Assembly: GCF_016920785.2 (NCBI RefSeq)
Contig: NW_024609884.1
Coordinates: 31,602,080 to 31,666,079 of the forward strand
Origin: Ixodes scapularis
Lineage: Eukaryota > Arthropoda > Arachnida > Ixodida > Ixodidae
Reading direction: 5' to 3'
Length of the DNA stretch: 64,000 nt
This document shows, piece after piece, positions 47,621 to 59,700 of this stretch (position 1 is its first letter; every line of letters starts with the position of its first letter). A program made the position numbers and the translations under genes. Below the pieces are notes generated by a model. The model was given only the letters and a program-made list of their open reading frames with translations. It had not been told where the DNA came from and did not search any database.

Positions 47621-48520
47621 ATGGACCCTGACCTGAAGCGTCGGTTGCTTCAACGCTGCCAGGAATTGGGCCTTCGCCCGTACGAGGACACGCCTCGCCA
47701 GCCGGAAGGCGTCCGCGCCGATCGCCGCGAGACAACCGCGCGCGAAGAATCTGCCGCGGAAGGCGGCGAAGCGGGTGCCTCGACGAGCTCGTCCGAGCCG
47801 CACGACCCTTCAAGCCGCCGCGAGGACACGCAGTGGTAACTGATATTTTTTTATTAAACGGTGAGTGCGGTGTCGCGTGCCTTCACTAATCAGCCACTAA
47901 CTGTCCCTTTGGGTACCGTAACTGGCGAGGATGGCGATAAATGTGTTATGCTGGTATTGACTGGCACGATATTGTATGCTACAAGGTGCAGTTGCGGCCA
48001 CTGCGTTGTGATGCCCACGACGCGAGAGTGCCTGTGCTGTCAAGAGGTCAGCCAGGTCACCGCCAAGGCCGGCAACAAGTGCATCACGCGCCACAAAGAC
48101 TTTTTTGGTGCCATCCTGAACCCTGTCGTCCTCCAGATTGCTTATGGCATGAGGGCAATGGAGCTGCACGACGGGGAACTCCTCCGGCAGAGAACGGCCC
48201 ATAAGTAAGGTTGAATATGCAGAATGTAGGCCTGCATGAATGTTTTTATCTACAAGTTCGGCCTAGTCTAATCTGCTGGTTGATATTCAGTTGACTAATT
48301 CTCCCCGAGATCGCATAATTTTGTGACAATTTTATGCATGCATACTTCTCTTCCTTCCAACAGGAAATACAGGTATGTGGCATACCGTCAGTTCTCCAGG
48401 TGGATATGGCAGCGGCTTGGCAAAGGCAACAGGAAAGTCCTGCCCTCCTGTGTCATCCAAGCCATCCGAACTGCCTATCCGTCTGAAGTATATCGGGGGT
48501 TTGCGTATCCCGCTCTGTAA
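47621..48520 (+). CDS. P2X7 intracellular (ballast) domain protein, 196 aa, carried by the transposon
   Basis: Three exons, 47621-47835, 47986-48204 and 48364-48520, join in phase and end at TAA 48518. Residues 1-71 form a polar, acidic/serine-rich N-terminal region (MDPDLKRRLLQRCQELGLRP...). From residue 72 the protein matches the cytoplasmic ballast domain of P2X7: WCSCGHCVVMPTTRECLCC, then KCITRHKDF, an LQIAYGM helix, KYRYVAYRQFSRWIWQRLG, KVLPSCVIQAIRTAYPSE and YRGFAYPAL. The conserved Cys set is that of the dinuclear zinc site in the known fold. There is no transmembrane or channel part, so it is a free-standing soluble domain. Its role is unknown; partner or regulator of the transposase is a guess. 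Its stop lies 50 bp before an inserted hAT-like element, and an AATAAA occurs at 49935. Confidence 0.85.
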
Positions 48521-48570
48521 ACGTATACAGAGCACAAGCTCTTCTGCTTCATGCACACAGGGAGTTATAA

Positions 48571-49405
48571 TTAGGGTGTGCATTTTCCGGTTTTAACCGA
48601 AAAACACCGATAAACATCCGTCGGCGACTAAAATATAAAATTGGTTAAAACCGAAAAACACCGGTGGTTGGATATTTTCGCCCTGGTTAAAACTGAAAAA
48701 CACCGGTCGTTGATAGTTTCCGACCTAGCGAAACCCTTTCCCCGTAGAGGTTCGTCAAACGTGTTATCTCGTGGATCCTGCATTCTTCCAGTGTTTATAC
48801 ATGGCTTGCAGGTGGCGTTAGTCCGCCCTCCTTTCTGGGGGTCAAAAGCGTCTAGTGAACGCAGTGGAAGCAAAGCTCTTAAACGCCTTTCCTTTATTGT
48901 GTCTCCCATGGCCCCCTTTTGTGGAAAAATTAATGCGGTGGAGGGTAGGCTTTCACGCGCCTTTTCCTCATTGTGTCTGGCCAAGTGATGTTGGTGCAAG
49001 CCATGTATTCAGAGGTTGCTGTGGTTCCTGGAAGACACTGCCAACGTCCGTGTCGTACAGGAGCGTGCGTTTTCATAATTGCGGGTTGCGAACCGCAAGG
49101 AACGTGCTGCCATGACGGCAGCACGTTCCTTGCGTGTAGATGCAAGCATGAAAGTATGCTTGCATCTACTATAATAACCAAGTGTTAGATATAGTTGCTT
49201 CCTAGAGAAGAAGTATATGAACTATGTGAATAAAATTGGAACCCTCTGTCTGTGATCAATCGCATTTTTTTACCACCGATAATCACCGATTTCAGCCTCG
49301 TCGTGAGACGTTCCACCGAAATACACCGGTGTTTTGAAAATAAATAAACACCGAAAAACATCCGCCGATTTTTCTCACAAATAAACACCGGAAAGTACAC
49401 ACCTT
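48571..49405. mobile_element. hAT-like element with ACACCGGTGT motifs (835 bp), inserted in the Kolobok-like element
   Basis: A perfect 8-bp duplication AGTTATAA flanks it (48563-48570 and 49406-49413). The ends TTAGGGTGTGCATTTTCCGG and the complement of AAGGTGTGTACTTTCCGG are diverged inverted repeats. ACCGGT/ACACCGGTG palindromes and AAACACCG repeats crowd both ends. Two perfect hairpins lie inside (49094-49168). Confidence 0.8.
49094..49168. repeat. Two adjacent perfect hairpins
   Basis: The first has 18-bp arms CGCAAGGAACGTGCTGCC / complement (49094-49111, 49117-49134) with loop ATGAC. The second has 13-bp arms TAGATGCAAGCAT / complement (49137-49149, 49156-49168) with a 6-nt loop. Confidence 0.9.
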
Positions 49406-49432
49406 AGTTATAATGTCAGTGCACCGAGAACT

Positions 49433-49600
49433 TGTTGGCTTATTGAAGAAAATAGTGGGTAGACCTCTAAGCATCTAGCATTGAGGTCTACCCACTGTTC
49501 TTTCTGACAAAGCCAATCTGAGCTCGGTGCCGTCCTCACGTCACCGCAACTCATGCCCAAGAAGCAGGCGACTTTCTTTCCGCGCTGGTTCCGCTAGGAT
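49433..49600. repeat. Palindromic MITE family E, copy 2
   Basis: ATAGTGGGTAGACCTC is followed by its complement GAGGTCTACCCACTGTT around 49475. It continues with GCCAATCTGAGCTCGGTGCC and CACGTCACC, as in the copy at 40537. Confidence 0.7.
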
Positions 49601-50270
49601 CTACTGGACGACCTATTCCTACTGGACCATAACCCAATACACCGAATACAGATAAAAAACCTTTATTGCAATTTTCGCTAGGGCTAGCCACAGTTAACTT
49701 TTACTGCACTAGCAAGTTATCAAACCCCCATGAAGGTTTGCCTCCCCCCTAAGCACGGTTCATAGACCGCATTTCCCCCTCCACTAAGCCCGCAACAAAG
49801 AAGCTGCTACTGTGCCTGCATGCCATTGGTGTCTTCCGCTGGACTTGTACTTCAGTAATGTTACTGTACCTTCAGAGTGAACTGGTGTATTTTACGCAAC
49901 AGGAATGCAGTGTTGCTGTGCTGAGGCCTATAGAAATAAAAGAAGTTGCAAGCTGATCGTTTTGTGACGTATTCTTTATTATCAAAATGAAAATGTTTTA
50001 CATATATGCTGGGGAAGGGGTGTTTAGTATATAAAAAGGGAGGTTGTTTTAGTAAAGCCTCAGAATATTGGCCTCTGCATTGTAGGCTCCATTGCATAGT
50101 GGTCTATTGTTTCATCACTGGCACTGGGAGGGTTGTTTTTTTTTGGGGGGGGGGGGATGTTGGGGATGTGAGAACATGCATAGTATAGCCACTCAAACTA
50201 GAGACAAAACAAGGGCAGGCACAAGAACATACAAATAATCAGTCACAGCTTATGTGCATGGAAGAAAAGT
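49601..50270. other. Central non-coding region of the Kolobok-like element
   Basis: There is no coding sequence. A plus-strand AATAAA at 49935-49940 could serve the ballast-domain gene, giving a 3' UTR that now contains the hAT-like insertion. A G-run is at 50143. Confidence 0.45.
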
Positions 50271-50279
50271 AATCGTAGA

Positions 50280-52985
50280 GAGAACCCCCTGTGAACTTGG
50301 GGTCTGCCTGCGACATAAAAAAAGGCACACACTGGCAGCAAACAAGAACTTACCTCTGCTGTAAAGAAAGCAACAATGCAACAAATTATTCGAATAAACG
50401 TGACTAGACAGAAAGCGAGGCAACAATGCATGCTGAAGAGACTGGCCGCCCTTGAGCTCCAAGGGAACGTTCAGGTTCCGAGCGTGCACCTGCAGCTTGC
50501 AGGGATAAAAAATATGCTTCGTTATCTTCCCTACCTCATGGCCAGTGACTAATGGCTGGCAGCGGGGAGGAGAGCCCTCTTGTGAACCTGGGGTCTGCCT
50601 GCGACATAAAAAAAGACACACACAGGCAGCAAACAAGAACTTACCTCTGCTGTAAAGAAAGCAACAATGCAACAAATTATTCGAATAAATGTGACTAGAC
50701 AGAAAGCGAGGCAACAATGCATGCTGAAGAGACTGGCCGCCCTTGAGCTCCAAGGGAACGTTCAGGTTCCGAGCGTGCACCTGCAGCTTGCAGGGATAAA
50801 AAATATGCTTCGTTATCTTCCCTACCTCATGGCCAGTGACTAACGGCTGGCAGCGGGGAGGAGAGCCCTCTTGTGAACCCGGGGTCTGCCTGCGACATAA
50901 AAAAAGGCACACACAGGCAGCAAACAAGAACTTACCTCTGCTGTAAAGAAAGTAACAATTTATTTGAATAGATGTGACTAGACAGAAAGCGAGGCAACAA
51001 TGCATGCTGAAGAGACTGGCCGCCCTTGAGCTCCAAGGGAACGTTCAGGTTCCGAGCGTGCACCTGCAGCTTGCAGGGATAAAAAATATGCTTCGTTATC
51101 TTCCCTACCTCATGGCCAGTGACTAACGGCTGGCAGCGGGGAGGAGAGCCCACTTGTGAACCTGGGGTCTGCCTGCGACATAAAAAAAGGCACACACAGG
51201 CAGCAAACAAGAACTTACCTCTGCTGTAAAGAAAGCAACAATGCAACAAATTATTCGAATAAATGTGACTAGACAGAAAGCGAGGCAACAATGCATGCTG
51301 AAGAGACTGGCCGCCCTTGAGCTCCAAGGGAACGTTCAGGTTCCGAGCGTGCACCTGCAGCTTGCAGGGATAAAAAATATGCTTCGTTATCTTCCCTACC
51401 TCATGGCCAGTGACTAACGGCTGGCAGCGGGGAGGAGAGCCCTCTTGTGAACCCGGGGTCTGCCTGCGACATAAAAAAAGGCACACACAGGCAGCAAACA
51501 AGAACTTACCTCTGCTGTAAAGAAAGTAACAATTTATTTGAATAGATGTGACTAGACAGAAAGCGAGGCAACAATGCATGCTGAAGAGACTGGCCGCCCT
51601 TGAGCTCCAAGGGAACGTTCAGGTTCCGAGCGTGCACCTGCAGCTTGCAGGGATAAAAAATATGCTTCGTTATCTTCCCTACCTCATGGCCAGTGACTAA
51701 CGGCTGGCAGCGGGGAGGAGAGCCCACTTGTGAACCTGGGGTCTGCCTGCGACATAAAAAAAGGCACACACAGGCAGCAAACAAGAACTTACCTCTGCTG
51801 TAAAGAAAGCAACAATGCAACAAATTATTCGAATAAATGTGACTAGACAGAAAGCGAGGCAACAATGCATGCTGAAGAGACTGGCCGCCCTTGAGCTCCA
51901 AGGGAACGTTCAGGTTCCGAGCGTGCACCTGCAGCTTGCAGGGATAAAAAATATGCTTCGTTATCTTCCCTACCTCATGGCCAGTGACTAACGGCTGGCA
52001 GCGGGGAGGAGAGCCCTCTTGTGAACCCGGGGTCTGCCTGCGACATAAAAAAAGGCACACACAGGCAGCAAACAAGAACTTACCTCTGCTGTAAAGAAAG
52101 TAACAATTTATTTGAATAGATGTGACTAGACAGAAAGCGAGGCAACAATGCATGCTGAAGAGACTGGCCGCCCTTGAGCTCCAAGGGAACGTTCAGGTTC
52201 CGAGCGTGCACCTGCAGCTTGCAGGGATAAAAAATATGCTTCGTTATCTTCCCTACCTCATGGCCAGTGACTAATGGCTGGCAGCGGGGAGGAGAGCCCT
52301 CTTGTGAACCTGGGGTCTGCCTGCAACATAAAAAAAGACACACACAGGCAGCAAACAAGAACTTACCTCTGCTGTAAAGAAAGCAACAATGCAACAAATT
52401 ATTCGAATAAATGTGACTAGACAGAAAGCGAGGCAACAATGCATGCTGAAGAGACTGGCCGCCCTTGAGCTCCAAGGGAACGTTCAGGTTCCGAGCGTGC
52501 ACCTGCAGCTTGCAGGGATAAAAAATATGCTTCGTTATCTTCCCTACCTCATGGCCAGTGACTAATGGCTGGCAGCGGGGAGGAGAGCCCTCTTGTGAAC
52601 CTGGGGTCTGCCTGCAACATAAAAAAAGACACACACAGGCAGCAAACAAGAACTTACCTCTGCTGTAAAGAAAGCAACAATGCAACAAATTATTCGAATA
52701 AATGTGACTAGACAGAAAGCGAGGCAACAATGCATGCTGAAGAGACTGGCCGCCCTTGAGCTCCAAGGGAACGTTCAGGTTCCGAGCGTGCACCTGCAGC
52801 TTGCAGGGATAAAAAATATGCTTCGTTATCTTCCCTACCTCATGGCCAGTGACTAACGGCTGGCAGCGGGGAGGAGAGCCCTCTTGTGAACCTGGGGTCT
52901 GCCTGCGACATAAAAAAAGACACACACAGGCAGCAAACAAGAACTTACCTCTGCTGTAAAGAAAGCAACAAAGTAACAATTTATT
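50280..52985. repeat. Tandem array of about 290-bp units (nine copies, 283/291 alternating)
   Basis: The anchor ATGCATGCTG starts at 50426, 50717, 51000, 51291, 51574, 51865, 52148, 52439 and 52730, giving spacings 291, 283, 291, 283, 291, 283, 291, 291. The 574-bp dimer is repeated almost identically, so the array has higher-order structure. The 283-bp type has a GTAACAATTTATTTGAATAG variant where the 291 type has CAACAATGCAACAAATTATTC. On the minus strand each unit contains T-rich CAG acceptor-like and GTAAGT/GTAGGG donor-like sites, and the variant units add AATAAA. Long minus-strand open frames exist only because 291 is divisible by three. Confidence 0.95.
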
Positions 52986-53329
52986 TGAATAAATACGACT
53001 GACAGTGACACCAAAAAAAGGCATGCTACAAACCTTGCCTTGCAAAGTTGGGTCGCTTCCTCTACTTCAGTGAAAACATGTTACACAGACAGACAATACA
53101 CTCATGCACCTTGCAGGAAAAAGAAAATCTGCTCCATCCGTAGCATACCTTATGCCATAAACAAGTAACTGGTTGCAGTGAAGAGAGTGCCGTAGGTGGT
53201 TCAGATGAGCTTCTGAGATGATCTGCAGTGCAAATTTCAGTGTGAGCTACACCACACAATAGCCAGCAGCCACCGACTATTGTGGAAGGCAAAAAACTCG
53301 AGGTACACCTAAAGCATTTCTTACGAGTT

Positions 53330-53711
53330 GTAAATGCGAAAGCATGCAAGCCGCTCCCTTTGTCGTCTGCTGCGTACTGAAAAAACTCGATCTTAGTCTT
53401 TCTTGTACAGTTATCGCACATTACGCCATCCTAATAAACATTGTCATCTTCTTGCTTGGCTTTTGTTCAAACATGGCGTACGGCTCGTTCCTCGCGCCGG
53501 AGTTCTATCACGTACTAGCGCGCGCGCGCTTCGGGAACTCGGAGGCCATGGATCTCGGAGGCCGCAGCGGCCAATGGGAGCTCCGTCGATGCACGCCAGT
53601 CAATGGAACCGAAGGCGAATCGCTCTTATTGGGGTCGCGGCAGAAACTAGGAGCCGTTTTTTGCGTTTCGGTCAGCTCGCTCCATGAGACCAGTTAATGC
53701 TTTCGCATTAA
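53330..53711. repeat. Foldback insertion with AATGCGAAAGCAT ends
   Basis: GTAAATGCGAAAGCATG at the left is complementary to GTTAATGCTTTCGCATT at the right. The interior has no conserved frame. The right-end motif recurs at 33675. Confidence 0.6.
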
Positions 53712-53797
53712 AACACAAAACAATCATCTGTGCCTTCACTTCGATGAAGGGGGGGCTACGCTTTTGTTATATTTTTGCTGTTAATCAAGCAGCCACG

Positions 53798-56700
53798 CTA
53801 CCAGAAATGTTCACTACTCGTGTGAACATACCCGGCATGAGAGGCAAACCGGGTTCGTCTTGCCACGATCAGCTCGCTCTTGGGGGGCCTTGGATAGCTG
53901 GCACACATGGGCGGCGGATGGTCCGGCGGATTCGCAGCGACGGCCTCCTTCAAGGTGGGCCATTTCCCCAGGCAGACCATTAACTCGTCCAGGAGCTCGT
54001 CACGGTACTCTGCAAGTCGATATCTCGTGTCACGGTTTTGTCACCCACTGTTTCCACAATAACATACGAAAAGTTGCGTCGGCTGGCTTCGGGCGTGCCG
54101 TTGAGTGGCCCTTCCGTGATCTGGGTGTTGCGATCTTGAAGCAAAGCTCCCCTTCCCTGGTTGTGGCTTGCTCACGCCCGACATTTTCGTTGAAATGAAG
54201 CACAGCCACCAAGGTCCTACAATAAAGACAGACACAGCATGGGGCCGAATTAACGCAAGAGTATAAGGTTTCAACAGGGCACAAATTTCATACACTAAAT
54301 GGAGTAGCACATTCAAATTTGAAAAGCTAGTCCAAACTTGATGATAAATTATGAAGCCTTGTTTACAGGGTGCTGGCTTGAAAACAACCAACGGAACTTT
54401 TGACCGTGCTCTGCTCAGGCTTGTCCTCCCAATTACAAGCAATGCACAACAGCAGAAGTGCGCAAAGTGGGGGTCGTGGGGCCTCAGGGAGCCGAGGGCA
54501 CGTTGGCATTATTTCAGATATTTTACTAGCAACTTCCCAAGCAAGCCATCTTCAATACACTGCACTGCAAGCTTTACAGCATTGGGCGCGTTCAGTAGCG
54601 CCTCCATTGCCTCCGAACGGAGTGACTCGAGTCGGAGTCCTACTGAACCTACTGAACGGCAAAAAAACCCGCGGCTCCAAACCCGCTTCTGCACAGTTTC
54701 TGCTTCCTCCCCTGTGCCAGACGGTCTCCGAATAAACTGGAAGCAGGCGATGGCGAGCACGATCGCTTCTATTTGACGCCGGTATTGAAGAAGCCTTGAC
54801 AAGGTCGTTGAAGAAAAAGCGGGTGACTGTAGATATCAGTGCTGCTGTTCGAAGTGATGCAACGCGATCGAGCCCTTCGCTTGGCGGTGCAAAGGCAGCT
54901 ACTGTTATAAAAGGCGACAAAAAACGTCGTCGGCACACGCAAAATAGAGAGCTCGGTGAATCTACGCCGCCGGTTGCGATACTTTTATACGGCCATACAT
55001 TGTTCTGCCCTTCGTAACGAACTTCCTATAAAATGTATTCGTATACACAAGGGAAGTTCAGCCGTGCTCGGTTGGTCAGGAACTGAAAGCAAGTGCTGTG
55101 TGCCCTCTTCTAGCACTTCGTCGTCTCCCGCCTAACGCTTTCGAAATTTTTTGTTCACATTTGATAAGGAAGATTTTGTGACAATATACTATAGCAAATT
55201 TTTTTGAGAAATGGTCAACTGAATAGAGGAAGGAACCATTAGGCCAGTTTAGCTTTACCTTGCTTCCATCCCTTCTGGTGAAAAAACCCGAGATTTGGAG
55301 GCGAACCCTAGCAGCAGGCTGTTGAAGGCTTCCACGTAGTACGTCTGAGTTCCGGGGGACAGGTGCTGGATATCCTTGAGAAGCCGCGGGCTTGCAACGA
55401 TACTCCTGAGCTTTTCGTAAGCTGGTGTACCTGAAAAATGTAGAGAGCGTGACAGTGTTAACCCGAACAAGTTGTTGCCGGCTTTTCTCAGACCTGAAAG
55501 GTTCTCATAGGAACTAATAGTGCAGCGAAAGCTGCTCATTAGGGGCTCTAAGTTAGGCAGCAAAACTGACCGCTTTTCAATACCCTGTTTGAGGAAAACA
55601 TGGAAAAGCGCGGATGCCATGTTTGTGCTTACTGTGTTCTGCAGTGTACATATACAGCTATGTGACATCATCAAGGCATGTCCATTCTCCCTCCCCTCAC
55701 CCCACCACATCAGAATCGCAGCACGGCTATGGTGAACAATGAACAAAATAGTTAACTCACCGACAGCTAGCCAAGCGCGATCGGAGAGCGGCTGGTGCAG
55801 GCACTCGTGGTAGGGTCCGTCGTGGCCGTCATGCTTGTTGACCACGTGGTTGAGGAGGCTCATCCACATGCTTACCATGAGTGGGCCATTTCCTTCCCCC
55901 AGTGCAGCACAGTGGTACAGGTGGTTGTTTACCGGCTGCACCCACACCTCCAGATCCTTGCAAGGGCCACTCCGGCTTGCTGCGAGGAGCTTCTTCTTCA
56001 CGCCTTGGAAAGGGGGCATCTGTTATCCACAGCATGTAGGAACCCAGTAGGCAAACAACAATGTGCACAACAAACCTTTGGAGATGTGCCACGTGTCGAA
56101 GTAGTGCTTTGTGCCACTCTCCATGGTCCTCATGTGGCACTCCACACCTGGGTGGCGGTCTGCAGAAGAGGGATTGCGTGGTAGAGAGCCCAAAAGCATA
56201 GGCAGATTCAAAATTCTTCTGGTAAATTTTATATACCTGACATGAAAGAGGCAATGGTGAAGCCTTGATCCTTGAGCTTGGCAAGGCCGCGGAGGAAGGC
56301 CACCTTCTCCATGGCGTTGCTCGAGGGCACTTCAGCTGTCTGATTACAATATGTATACATTTAATGGTTCAGCAGTCGCTGTCAATGCCATATCTGTTGT
56401 TGTTAGCTGCATCAACCGGCAAAGACAGAAGGTCTGTCGTGTCTACCACTCTCTTTGGTTCACCCATAAATGCTCATTGCACTGACTAAATACATTTAAA
56501 CTATACAATTTAACAAAAGATGAGGGATTGTAAATAAGAGATATATCAGTCCTACAGTAACCACGTTTGCCTTGGTTAGTAAATCTTACCTCACGAACTT
56601 GCACTTGCTCAATGTGGATCAGCTTCTTGGTGCTCGCCTCATGGAAGGTGTATGTGCAGTACTTGGCGCTGAACCCCGGAGAGTCGCAGCGGCCATCGCC

Positions 56701-59700
56701 AGCCAGATCAAGGTTCTTGCCTCGTAGTTCTTCCAAGAGCTCGCTGTTGCGTCGTTCGTACACCTGGCAAGCAATAATGGCATTTAAGTGGGTAAGACTG
56801 TCATTTCATTTTCAGAACCGCTTTCAGTACTAGCTGACCTGCTTCACCACAGGCAGCAGGTAACCACTCTGGTAGTAGTAGTACATGCGCTCCGTGATCA
56901 TCGCAATGTTGAGTGACTCGAGCACCCTGAAGGTAGTCGCGACCTGGGCACCTGAAAAGAGAATGCCGGCACAAAAGAGAACATTTCCTGCTCCTTTGCC
57001 CCCCAGCATCGGTTGACTCCTCCACTTTCTCGTGTGCTTGTTCTCACAGGTGCTTGTCACTGTCAGCAGACTGCCTTTCACTACAGTGGTGTTGCGGCAA
57101 GGAGCAAGACACGTGTGGCACACCCGGAAGAGCTCCAGGAGCTGCCCCTCAAAAACAATGTACTTGCCCTCTTTCTGGGGTGGCACCTCTTCACGGTCCT
57201 GTTGATCACTAGAAATGTAAATTCAACTTTAATACACACTGGAATTTTTCGAAGACTGTTACCTCAGGAAGCTCTCATTTGCAGAGAGCACGTAGGAGCT
57301 GTCGGGTTCACCAGGCGCATCATAGTCGTCCTCCGTGTCATCGTCTTCAATGTAAGGATATTTGAAGTGATTAGGAGCTGGCATAGCATTAGTATGGGAA
57401 ACACTGCTGAGACAGTGGTCTTCTGACAGATTTTTTTTCCAATGCTAAATTTTTGCCCAGCTATCATCTCAGACCAGTCACACCAGCAAAGTAACCTGGA
57501 TGCTTATCCTTCTTTAAACAAATTTCTGTGTAAACACCTCCGGTGAAGTAGCCCCTTCTCGCATTGTACGAGTCATGCGGAACTCCTCACCCAGGCCCAC
57601 GTCGCTCGCAGCTTGAAAGCAGAGGTCTGAGCCCTCTTCCATGTCGGAACTTGTTTCACTGTCCGAGTCACCGGAGTTATCTGACATGTCCTCCAGCCCA
57701 TCGTTGTCCTCTGCGTACCAAGGCATATTCGGCTCATCGCCAGAACTTACCTGCTCTGCACTTTGGTCGTCCTCAGATGGTTTGGGTGTGGAGCTGCGAC
57801 GGTTAGCGACTTCACTGGTAGGCTCGTCCGGGGCTCCGAAGCCGGGGGCCGTGCTGGGGATTGGCGATGGCAGCCGAGCCTTGGTAGCTGTGGCAGGTTC
57901 GACTGGTCTGGGCGCTCCTGGGGACCCTGCATCTGGTTGTGGTGCGAGCACAGCGGCGTTGCACCCTTGGTCGACCGATGACACTAGAGATGCAATACAT
58001 AATGCAAGCTTAGTATGAAGTCTACAGAAAAGGCTGTCAACATGCTGATGCATTGCCAAAATAATTAAGTCAATTAAATACTCTGTCATACTCACACACT
58101 GGTGTCAGAGGGTCAACAGTGGCCGTTCCTGTAGCGCCTGTCGTGCCGGGGACTGGCAACAGCACCCGAGCCTTGGTAGCTGTGGCAGGTTCGACTGGTC
58201 TGGGCGCTCCTGGGGACCCTGCATTTGGTTGTGGTGCGAGCACAGCGGCGTTGCACCCTTGGTCGACCGATGACGCTAGAGATGCAATACATAATGCAAG
58301 CTTAGTATGAAGTCTACAGAAAAGGCTGTCAACATGCTGATGCATTGCCAAAATAATTAAGTTAATTAAATACTCTGTCATACTCACACACTGGTGTCAG
58401 AGGGTCAACAGTGGCCGTTCCTGTAGCGCCTGTCGTGCCGGGGACTGGCAACAGCACCCGAGCCTTGGTAGCTGTGGCAGGTTCGACTGGTCTGGGCGCT
58501 CCTGGGGACCCTGCATTTGCTTGTGGTGCGAGCACAGCGGCGTTGCACCCTTGGTCGACCGATGACGCTAGAGATGCAATACATAATGCAAGCTTAGTAT
58601 GAAGTCTACAGAAAAGGCTGTCAACATGCTGATGCATTGCCAAAATAATTAAGTTAATTAAATACTCTGTCATACTCACACACTGGTGTCACACAATCTA
58701 CGGTGCCAATTCCTGTAGTGTCCGTCTGTGTGCCAACGGTTGCACGAGGGGCAGAACACCGGGAGCAGTAAGCCTACAACACAATGCAAGGGAGGCTGAG
58801 TGCAATATAATGCTCCTGCACACAGAGTCAACTCTATTTGGGCCAGCTGAGAAGTTGAGCAACCTACAGAAAAGTAAACATTTGCAGCTGCTGTCTGTGT
58901 GCCTGATGCATATAAAAATCTGCTCTCAAAATCAATGAAAGGGTTGAATGGCCACAGTAAAAAATGTCACCAGAATGGTACAAAGGCTTCGTACATCTGG
59001 TCCAGCTCCTTGACTAGCATCGCAGGATCCATGTGCAGCCGCTTGCCCTTGCCACGCTTCTGCCGGTTGCTGCGCGCAAGATAATTGTAGTAGAACATGC
59101 AGCTTGCACCCAATATACATTGCACACTGGGAAGCGGTAGAAAACTCACTGAAATGGAGCCTCCAGCAGGGCTGTCACTGCTAGACGCAGCTGCTAGCCT
59201 TTTCAGTTTTGATCCCCTTGGCAGCTGGTTGGAATACATATAAAAGAAGATGTATTGATGTATTATTGATATTTCGTTTAGTGGAGAATCTGGTTGCCAC
59301 AGAAGGCCACTGATGGTAAGCTGTGTTTGCAACTTCTACCTTATGTAAAAGTTACGCAGTGAACCTCAGTTAGCAGCGTTACAACGATTTGCAGTTGCAC
59401 GCACAACAGTTTGAAAAAGCGACAATGTAATACTAGAAGCTCTATCATAGCGAAGTAGACAATGAAGTTTGACTGAGTCACTTACCAATGATGTTGCACT
59501 TGCTGCTGTTGCCGTCGGTAAGAACAGCGTAGGGATCGCCCCGCGTCTCAGTTGCAGACGTCCCGTGACCTTTGTGCGCGTCTTGAAAGCATCCGGAGCG
59601 AAATGTCGCGAGCATACCCGAAGAACTGTGTCGCTAGACGAACCCCCGATTGCCTCCAACCAAGTAGCTCTCAAATGATCTGGGACAGCATGGCTGCTGA

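Noticed and set aside
50280..52985. CRISPR-like repeat array
   Set aside because: Units are about 290 bp with no short repeat-spacer layout, in a eukaryotic genome; this is a tandem minisatellite.
50250..53045. Long minus-strand open frames of 215-321 codons
   Set aside because: They are the same 97-codon stretch repeated because the 291-bp unit is divisible by three; the 283-bp units break the frame, there is no start context or domain, and the units look like amplified intron-exon sequence.
57013..58018. Plus-strand frames of 125-137 codons
   Set aside because: They are antisense shadows of the transposase exons.
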